A DNA stretch of 64,000 nucleotides from Planctomycetota bacterium (GTDB lineage Bacteria; Planctomycetota; OFTM77): positions 43,530 to 107,529 of the forward strand of contig JAJDCO010000097.1 in NCBI GenBank assembly GCA_029260795.1, written 5' to 3'. Position 1 is the first letter of the stretch. Each line of letters opens with the position of its first letter. The notes beneath the pieces are model-generated. The model was not told where the DNA came from. It worked only from the letters and a program-made list of their open reading frames with translations, and searched no databases. Shown piece by piece: positions 58,284 through 64,000 of this stretch. The position numbers were made by a program, and so were the translations under genes.

Positions 58284-59732
58284 TCAGATCAGCTGATGCA
58301 TCGGCTCGGCGCCTTCGACGCCGACGAGCTTGCGGTGCAGACCGCCGTAAAAGTACGTGAGTCCGTTCGGATCCAGGCCGAGCTGATGGAGGATCGTGGC
58401 GTGCAGGTTCTTCACGTGGAAGCGGTCGGTGATTGCCGCGCTGCCGAGCTCATCGGTCTCGCCGATGCTCGCGCCGCTCTTGATTCCGCCGCCGGCCATC
58501 CACAGCGTGAAGCCGTACGAGTTGTGGTCGCGGCCTGTACCTTTCGCGTACTCGGCGGTCGGCTGCCGACCGAACTCACCGGTCCAAACGACGAGCGTCT
58601 CGTCGAGCATGCCGGTGCGCTTGAGGTCTTTCAGCAGGCCGGCGATCGGCTGGTCGGTGTTGCCGGCGTGCAGCTCGTGGTTGTGTACCAGGTCGCCGTG
58701 AGCGTCCCAGTTGTGGTCGTTGTGGCTTCCGCCCGAGTAGACATTCACGAAGCGCACACCACGCTCGACGAGCCGTCGGGCCGTGAGGCACTTGCGACCG
58801 AAGTCAAACGTGCGCTCTTGGTCGAGGCCGTACAGGGCTCGCGTCTCCTCGGTCTCGGTCTGCCAATCGAGAGCCTCCGGTGCGTGCTCCTGCATTCGAA
58901 GAGCGAGCTCGTAGCTGGCCATGCGCGCTGCCAGCTCGGAGTTGCCCGAGCGGTCGTCGAGATGCCGGCGGTTCAGGTCCTGCAATCGATCTACCAAGCG
59001 CCGCTGCATGCGCGGCGTCATGTCCTTTGGCACCGACAGGTCGAGGATCGGCGAGCCCTTCGAGCGCAGCACGACGCCCTGGTAGGTGGCCGGCATGTAG
59101 CCGCTCGTCCAGTTCTTGGCCCCGCTGATCGGCCCACCACTCGGATCGAGCATCACGACGTAGCCGGGGAGATTCTGATTGTCGGTCCCGAGCCCATACG
59201 TCGCCCACGAGCCGATGGTCGGGTGTCCGCTGATGAGGTTGCCCGAGTTCATCATCAGCATCGCCGAGCCGTGAATGGGAGACTCGGCGTACATCGAGTG
59301 CACGAAGGCCATGTCGTCCACGCAGGTCGCGAGGTTCGGGAACAGGGTCGAGACCCACTTCCCGCATTCGCCGGACTGGTGGAACTTCCACTTCGGTCCA
59401 ACGATGCGGCCCTGGTTCTTCGCTCCGCCGCGCCCGCGTGTCTTCACCTCGATCGTCTTGCCGTCGAGCGCGTACATCTTCGGCTTGTAGTCGAAAGTGT
59501 CGACGTGGCTCGGCCCGCCATACATGAAGAGGAAGATCACGGACTTCGCCTTGGCAGCGAAGTGCGGCAGCTTCGGGGCGAGGGGGTTCGTCCAGGCTGA
59601 ATCATCCGCGCCCGCGAACGAGGCGAGCGGGCCAGCCAAGCCCGCGGCTGCCAGCGCGCTGGCGGAGCGCTTCAAGAAGGTGCGGCGGTCGGTCGTGCTC
59701 GCGGCCGGTGATCGATCGTCGAAACGGGACAT
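58284..59732 (-). CDS. DUF1501 (sulfatase-fold) protein with a Tat signal
   Basis: 482 residues. Tat signal: DRRTFLKRSASALAAAGLAGPLASFAGA, an R-R-x-F-L-K twin-arginine motif. The body shows DUF1501 features of the alkaline phosphatase/sulfatase superfamily: IFLFMYGGPSHVDTFDYKP, FHQSGECGKWVSTLFPNLA, FVHSMYAESPIHGSAMLMMNSG, LVVWTGEFGRQPTAE, GRDHNSYGFTLWMAGGGIKSG, and DLGSAAI...HATILHQLGLDPNGL. It probably acts in the periplasm; the substrate is unknown. The Shine-Dalgarno AAGGAGCTC fixes the ATG at 59732. The PSCyt gene lies 22 bases upstream on the same strand, an arrangement seen widely in Planctomycetota. Confidence 0.93.
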   Translation of the reverse strand: MSRFDDRSPAASTTDRRTFLKRSASALAAAGLAGPLASFAGADDSAWTNPLAPKLPHFAAKAKSVIFLFMYGGPSHVDTFDYKPKMYALDGKTIEVKTRGRGGAKNQGRIVGPKWKFHQSGECGKWVSTLFPNLATCVDDMAFVHSMYAESPIHGSAMLMMNSGNLISGHPTIGSWATYGLGTDNQNLPGYVVMLDPSGGPISGAKNWTSGYMPATYQGVVLRSKGSPILDLSVPKDMTPRMQRRLVDRLQDLNRRHLDDRSGNSELAARMASYELALRMQEHAPEALDWQTETEETRALYGLDQERTFDFGRKCLTARRLVERGVRFVNVYSGGSHNDHNWDAHGDLVHNHELHAGNTDQPIAGLLKDLKRTGMLDETLVVWTGEFGRQPTAEYAKGTGRDHNSYGFTLWMAGGGIKSGASIGETDELGSAAITDRFHVKNLHATILHQLGLDPNGLTYFYGGLHRKLVGVEGAEPMHQLI

Positions 59733-59754
59733 CCAAGAGCTCCTTCGCACCGGG

Positions 59755-62700
59755 TCAGTCCAAGAACACGAACTCGTTGAGGTTGAAGACGAGGAGGCAG
59801 AACAACTCGGTCACACGGCGCTTCGACAGCTCGAATTCGTCCGTCAGCTCTTTCCGGAACAGCAGCATCTCCTCGAGCTCCGCGGTACTCGGCCGTCGGC
59901 TGGTGGCGAGGCGCCAGGCGAGCTCCACCTGCGCACTCGGGTCGTCTCCGACCTCGGCCATCAAGCGGTCGGCGAACGCGCGCGCATGACCGTGGATGAA
60001 CTCGCCATTGAGCAGGTTCAAGGCTTGCGTTGGCTGCATGGTCTCAAAGCGAACCGGGCAGCTCGCGTCGGTGTCGGCCAGGTCGAAGTTCGCCAAGATC
60101 GGCACCGGCAGAGAGCGCTTCACCTTGATGTAGAGGCTGCGGCGCCGCGTCTCCTCGAGGGGCGACTTGCCCCAGACCGCGTCGGGGCGAGACGACGTCG
60201 CCAGCACCTCCGGCGGAAGCGGCTCGAAGAAGCTGGGGCCTCCGACTCTTCGATTCAGCTCTCCGGTCAGAGTCAGAATGGAATCGCGCAGCTCTTCGGC
60301 TCCGAGGCGGCGCAAGTCGAAGCGCCAGAAGAAGTCGTTCTTCGGGTCCTTCGCGAAGGACGCCTCGTCGAACGACGACGCGAGGCCGTAGACGCGCGAC
60401 GTCATGATTTGCCGATGCATCGCCTTCAGGCTCCAGCCGCTCGCGACGAGCTCGCTTGCCAGCCAGTCGAGGAGGTCGGGATGGGTCGGGCGCTCGCCCA
60501 GCTCGCCGAAGTCGTTCGGGCTCGGCACGAGACCGCGGCCGAAGTGATGCTGCCAGACGCGGTTCACCATCACACGCGCCGTGAGAGGATTGTCCGGACG
60601 CGTCAGCCACTCGGCCAGCACTCGACGTCGCCCCGAGCTGACACCATCGGACGGCGGGGGGAGGACCGGCGCCGTGTCTGCCAGCACGCTCGGGAACCCG
60701 GGCTCGACCTTGTCGCCGGGTGAGCTGGCGCTGCCGCGAATGTGGACGTGCAAGTCGGGAATGTTCGGCCGCTCGGTTGCCGCAAAGGCCTCACGAATCG
60801 GGATGCTCCGCTTTCGCTCGCGGTCGAGCTCCTGCTGTCTTTCTCCGTAGTGCGTCTGCTCCTCCGGAGACAGCACGTCGCCGCCGCGCTGCTTCACGAG
60901 CTCGCGGATGTCGGTCCCACTGCGCAGGTCGAGCCGTGAGAGCGAGCGTCGCCCAAAGGCTGCATCGATCGGCTGGCTTCGGGCCAGATCGGCCCAGGGC
61001 ACGGGCACGACGTGGACGTACTGGCCGCCGGCCGTGTTGCGGCAGCGCGCGGCGAGGAGGTTGCGACCGGGACGCAGCGCGCGTCGAGCCGCCTCGCTCA
61101 TCTCGAGCTTCTCGTAGTCCTGCCGAAAGCCGCCGCGCTCCAGCGCCAGCGTCCCGTTGATCCACACCTCGAGATCTTCGTCGTGATGAAACGCCCAACC
61201 GAGCTCTTCGCCTTCTCGCCATTCGAAATCGGTGCGAAGCCAAATCTCGCTCGTCGTCCACTCGGTGCCGATGCGAGTACCCGGCGTGCCCGGGCGGCCA
61301 AAGCCGGGGCGACCGGACGCCCATTGGGAGTCGTCGAAGTCGGTGGTGATCCAGGCGTCGGACGACGGAGCCTCGAAGCGGTATCGCCAATCGCGCGCCT
61401 CGGCCGGCTCCCAGCTGAGCTCGAGCGCGCCGACGCCCCGGCTGTTGAAGTACTCCAAGCGGAAAGGCACGAGGCCGGCTGACAAGGTCGTGGTACCGGA
61501 AACATCGACGGGACGATCGTGAACGCCGTCCTGCTCGAGCACCCGCTCGCCGGCGAGGATCAATCGGATGCCGTCCTTGGCCTTGGCCTCGAAGCGATAG
61601 GTTCCTTCGGCGGGCACGACGAGCTGGCCCTCGTAGACCAGGCCGATCGCGTCGGTGCGGGTCGCGACCGAGAGATCGAGATACCCATGCGGCAGCCGAC
61701 CCTCTTCCTCGAAGCGCAAGTTGTCGAAGTCGGGGATCTGGTTCCAGGTGTCGCGGTAAAAGCGATAGCGGAGGTCGACCAGATCGGCTCGGCTCGTGCT
61801 CACGTCGTCCTGCTTGGCGAGGCGCGCGAGAAAGTCGGACTCGAAGTCGCGGATCTGCGCGACCAGCGACTCGATGCGGCCCTCCTTCTCGGCGACCGCG
61901 CGTTCGTGGGCCTCTTTCTCTTCCGGTGTCGGGATCGGGACCAGCGTTCCACCAGCGCGCATGTCCGACAGCCCGTGGAAGAAGCCCATGAAGCGGTAGA
62001 AGTCCTTCTGCAGGATCGGGTCCGCCTTGTGATCGTGGCAGCGCGCGCAGCCGAGCGTCATGCCCAAGAAGGCCTCGCCCGTCGTCTGCACGATGTCGGC
62101 CAGCACGTCGTAGCGTCCCTGCAGAGGACCCTCACCAGGCTCGTCGTCCCAGAGCATCAGCCGGTTGTACCCGCTCGCCACGAGCGTTTCGGGTGTGACC
62201 TCGTCGAGCTCGTCGCCGGCGATCTGCTCGCGCACGAACTGGTCGTAGGGCTTGTCGTCATTGAAGGACTGCACGACGTAGTCGCGGTAGCGCCAGATGT
62301 AGGGCTTGTCGGAGTCACGCTCGTAGCCGTTCGTCTCGGCGTAGCGGACGACGTCGAGCCAGTGGCGGCCCCAGCGCTCGCCGTAATGCGGTGAGTCGAG
62401 CAAGCGATCGATCACGCGCTCTTTCGCGCCGGGCGAGGTGTCAGCGACGAAGGCCTCGACCTCTTCGGGGCTCGGAGGTAAGCCGATCAGGTCGTAGGTC
62501 GCTCGCCGCAGCCAGGCGACGCGGCTCGCCGGTCCCACGGGCGCGAGGCCTTGTGCGGCGAGGCGAGCATGGATGAAGGCATCGACAGGGTTCTCGGCCC
62601 AAGCGGCATCCGTCACCGCGGGCGGGGTGGGACGGACGACCGGGCGATAGGACCAGCCCGCCATCGCGTCCCGAGTGGTCGCGAACTCTTCGAGATCGAT

Positions 62701-63147
62701 CTCGGGATCGGTGTTCGGCTTCGGCGCTTGTCGGTCCCAAGGCGCACCGGCTTGCACCCAGCGCGCGAGCAGCGCGAGCTGCTCATCGGAGAGCTTGCCG
62801 CTGGGCGGCATCTGATGATCCTCGTCGCGGTACGAGGTCATCGCCAAGATCAGGCTCTCTCCGGGTGTCTCGAGATCGACGGCCGGCCCGAGGAAGCCGC
62901 CGGCGAGGACGCCTTCGCGCGTCGTCATGTCGAATCCACCGCGAACGCGCTTGCGTCCGCCGTGGCATTGAAAACAGTTCTCCTCGAGGAGCGGTCGCAC
63001 CTCGTTCTTGAAGAGGGCGATCTTCTCGTCGTCGGTCTGCGCCAGTGTCGTCCCGGGGACGATGCCAGCGACCAGAGCGAGCACCCAAGCGACCATGATG
63101 GCACGTGCGGGCATGTTGGCTCGTTGAATCGGAAGTCTTAGCGGCAT
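59755..63147 (-). CDS. PSCyt1/DUF1549/DUF1553 planctomycete cytochrome-type protein with PA14
   Basis: 1130 residues. Signal peptide near residues 13-37. PSCyt1 haem site C58-F-Q-C61-H62. DUF1549 (PSCyt2) about 180-390, with a second haem-like C367-A-R-C370-H371 in LGCARCHDHKADP. Then an apparent PA14-like module about 505-590 (VYEGQLVVPAEGTYRFEAKAKDGIRLILAGE) and a galactose-binding-like segment about 600-710 (TTDFDDSQWASGRPGFG...RTDFEW). DUF1553 (PSD1) is at the C-terminus (LTARVMVNRVWQHHFGRGLVPSPNDFGELGERPTHPDLLDWLA). It is likely a periplasmic or outer-membrane redox/hydrolase factor. Start uncertain: ATG 63147 or 63114, where an ACGAGCC precedes M12. Partner of the DUF1501 gene. Confidence 0.93.
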   Translation of the reverse strand: MPLRLPIQRANMPARAIMVAWVLALVAGIVPGTTLAQTDDEKIALFKNEVRPLLEENCFQCHGGRKRVRGGFDMTTREGVLAGGFLGPAVDLETPGESLILAMTSYRDEDHQMPPSGKLSDEQLALLARWVQAGAPWDRQAPKPNTDPEIDLEEFATTRDAMAGWSYRPVVRPTPPAVTDAAWAENPVDAFIHARLAAQGLAPVGPASRVAWLRRATYDLIGLPPSPEEVEAFVADTSPGAKERVIDRLLDSPHYGERWGRHWLDVVRYAETNGYERDSDKPYIWRYRDYVVQSFNDDKPYDQFVREQIAGDELDEVTPETLVASGYNRLMLWDDEPGEGPLQGRYDVLADIVQTTGEAFLGMTLGCARCHDHKADPILQKDFYRFMGFFHGLSDMRAGGTLVPIPTPEEKEAHERAVAEKEGRIESLVAQIRDFESDFLARLAKQDDVSTSRADLVDLRYRFYRDTWNQIPDFDNLRFEEEGRLPHGYLDLSVATRTDAIGLVYEGQLVVPAEGTYRFEAKAKDGIRLILAGERVLEQDGVHDRPVDVSGTTTLSAGLVPFRLEYFNSRGVGALELSWEPAEARDWRYRFEAPSSDAWITTDFDDSQWASGRPGFGRPGTPGTRIGTEWTTSEIWLRTDFEWREGEELGWAFHHDEDLEVWINGTLALERGGFRQDYEKLEMSEAARRALRPGRNLLAARCRNTAGGQYVHVVPVPWADLARSQPIDAAFGRRSLSRLDLRSGTDIRELVKQRGGDVLSPEEQTHYGERQQELDRERKRSIPIREAFAATERPNIPDLHVHIRGSASSPGDKVEPGFPSVLADTAPVLPPPSDGVSSGRRRVLAEWLTRPDNPLTARVMVNRVWQHHFGRGLVPSPNDFGELGERPTHPDLLDWLASELVASGWSLKAMHRQIMTSRVYGLASSFDEASFAKDPKNDFFWRFDLRRLGAEELRDSILTLTGELNRRVGGPSFFEPLPPEVLATSSRPDAVWGKSPLEETRRRSLYIKVKRSLPVPILANFDLADTDASCPVRFETMQPTQALNLLNGEFIHGHARAFADRLMAEVGDDPSAQVELAWRLATSRRPSTAELEEMLLFRKELTDEFELSKRRVTELFCLLVFNLNEFVFLD

Positions 63148-63235
63148 CAGAAGCTAACGAAGGGCGAGGACTCGGCTTCGGAGGATCGCCCCGACTTTAG
63201 CAGACGGCGGTCACCGACGAAAGCAGCCGTGCGGG

Positions 63236-63622
63236 GAACCGCGCGCGAAGCAAGCGGGCCAAGGGCGGAGGCACTCGCGCAAGACGCACCGACCCGCGAG
63301 CGCAGCAAGCGGCACGCGCCCCGTGACGGAGGAGGTCGTCCGCCGCCCCGATTCGAAGCCACCGCGCTCGAACAGCCCAAAGCAAAAAGAACCGCGCGCG
63401 CAGCGAGCGGGCCAAGGGCGGAGGCACTCGCGCAAGACGCACCCCCCGCGAGCGCAGCAAGCGGCACGCGCCCCGTGACGGAGGAGGTCGTCCAAAACCC
63501 CGCCACGAAGCGAATGCGTTCGGACAACCCAGCGCCACAAAGAACCGCGCGCGAAGCAAGCGGGCCAAGGGCGGAGGCACTCGCGCAAGACGCACCCCCC
63601 GCGAGCGAAGCAAGCGGCACCG
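63236..63622. repeat. Three-copy tandem repeat, period exactly 153 bp
   Basis: Copies start at 63236, 63389 and 63542 with GAACCGCGCGCG and share AGCGGGCCAAGGGCGGAGGC, then CAAGACGCACC, then GCAAGCGGCACG and CCCCGTGACGGAGGAGGTCGTCC. The third is cut short after about 80 bases. Two copies differ by point changes and one base in a C-run. The block fills most of the 477-base gap between the PSCyt gene's start and the next gene's stop. 153 is a multiple of three, so several frames stay open across it, but I see no family match or ribosome-binding site. Inside each copy, CTCGCG and CGCGAG could pair. Confidence 0.85.
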
Positions 63623-63624
63623 GC

Positions 63625-64000
63625 TCACTGGATCACGAACGCGTGCGTCGGCGTGACGCTGACGAATAGGCCGGCACCGACATCCAAGGTCACCGCGGCG
63701 TAGTGGATGGGGAGGCCGAAGCCGGCGGCTGGCATGTTGCAACTCGGTGTCACCCCAACCTGGTTCTGGAGCGTCGTTTGGAGGAAGGGCAGGACCGACA
63801 GGCCAAAGGAGAAGAGGGCGTCGGCCTCGAGATCGAGCCGTCGCCCGCCGCTGCCCGGGACGAGGATGCCGCCCGAGTTGCTCCCATCGTCGAGCGAGAG
63901 CACGATCGTTACGAGGTTGCCGTTCTCGGCTGGAGGCGACTGCGCCTCGAACCAGAACGGCTGTCCGGCCACCGGCGCCGTCCCCGGAAACACGAGGGTG
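63625..64000 (-). CDS. Exported protein, C-terminal fragment (β-rich tail)
   Basis: The frame is open to the right window edge; about 125 residues are visible, ending at 63625. The end contains TLVFPGTAPVAGQPFWFEAQ, TIVLSLDDGSNSGGILVPGSGGRRLDLEADALFSFGLSVLPF, and a final GLPIHYAAVTLDVGAGLFVSVTPTHAFVIQ. The pattern of strand-forming repeats and the ending with 'YAAVTLDV...VTPTHAFVI' is like the C-terminal β-domain common on planctomycete exported proteins; it resembles in shape, not clearly in sequence, the tail of the metalloprotease at 23997. The rest of the protein and its start lie outside. Confidence 0.65.
   Translation of the reverse strand, partial: TLVFPGTAPVAGQPFWFEAQSPPAENGNLVTIVLSLDDGSNSGGILVPGSGGRRLDLEADALFSFGLSVLPFLQTTLQNQVGVTPSCNMPAAGFGLPIHYAAVTLDVGAGLFVSVTPTHAFVIQ

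Noticed and set aside
58095..59600. A 501-codon plus-strand frame opposite the DUF1501 gene
   Set aside because: It begins in repeat DNA and mirrors a well-defined DUF1501 protein.
63211..63622. Protein-coding frames through the 153-bp repeats
   Set aside because: They stay open only because the unit is a multiple of three and rich in G+C; no ribosome-binding site or domain is seen.

Overview
The window is a G+C-rich bacterial chromosome segment (about two thirds G+C on sampled lines). It carries about 45 protein genes, no rRNA, no tRNA that I could find and no CRISPR array. The best taxonomic pointer is the right end, where a DUF1501 protein sits beside a PSCyt1/DUF1549/DUF1553 cytochrome-type protein, a pair typical of Planctomycetota. 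A planctomycete-style ECF sigma factor, a Tricorn-like protease, CRTAC1 (FG-GAP/ASPIC), VIT/vWA, PQQ-propeller and many exported proteins agree. I infer a planctomycete; the class cannot be read from the sequence alone.

Left part (1-10 kb): the 3' end of guaA, a metallophosphoesterase, an unknown protein, an exported di-haem peroxidase overlapping an SDR gene, a tRNA-dihydrouridine synthase with a PP2C phosphatase, a CPBP-like membrane protein lacking its usual acidic residues, a FadL-like porin followed by an ECF sigma factor, and Fe-superoxide dismutase.

10.4-19.7 kb is a hopanoid locus on the minus strand, in transcription order: a squalene-synthase-type enzyme, shc (hpnF), hpnG, hpnN, hpnA, hpnH and an exported SRPBCC/START-like lipoprotein. 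The first five genes overlap by 4 bases or are 7 bases apart, so they look like one transcript. Together they would make squalene, cyclise it, add adenosine (HpnH), remove adenine (HpnG) and move hopanoids to the outer membrane (HpnN). The START-like lipoprotein, 13 bases after hpnH, is a candidate extra transport component. An amidase, an MBL-like protein and an M19 dipeptidase follow upstream on the same strand.

24-33 kb: a secreted HExxH metalloprotease, a Kelch lipoprotein, an exported methyltransferase whose stop codon shares a CTAG with its convergent neighbour, a GNAT, and then a RAYT (REP-associated tyrosine transposase) between two blocks of structured repeats at 28.5-29.1 and 29.9-30.3 kb. 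Next come an ECF sigma factor with a small partner, and a lower-G+C pair coding a cysteine-rich exported protein and a membrane-anchored protein. That pair is preceded by a TTGACA box followed by ten G.

33-64 kb: mostly exported or housekeeping genes. These are an esterase, pgi with a Ser/Thr kinase, a CBS protein, a Tricorn-like protease, CRTAC1, AIM24, PrsW, a TPR lipoprotein with an ACT-malic enzyme, two vWA proteins, a PQQ propeller with EF-hands, a geranylgeranyl-reductase-like flavoprotein, and the DUF1501/PSCyt pair. Repeat-rich gaps lie at 57.7-58.3 kb and 63.2-63.6 kb; the latter is a three-copy 153-bp tandem repeat. Starts were chosen from Shine-Dalgarno sequences, signal peptides and overlaps. 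All functions are read from family motifs recalled from knowledge; no database search was run.
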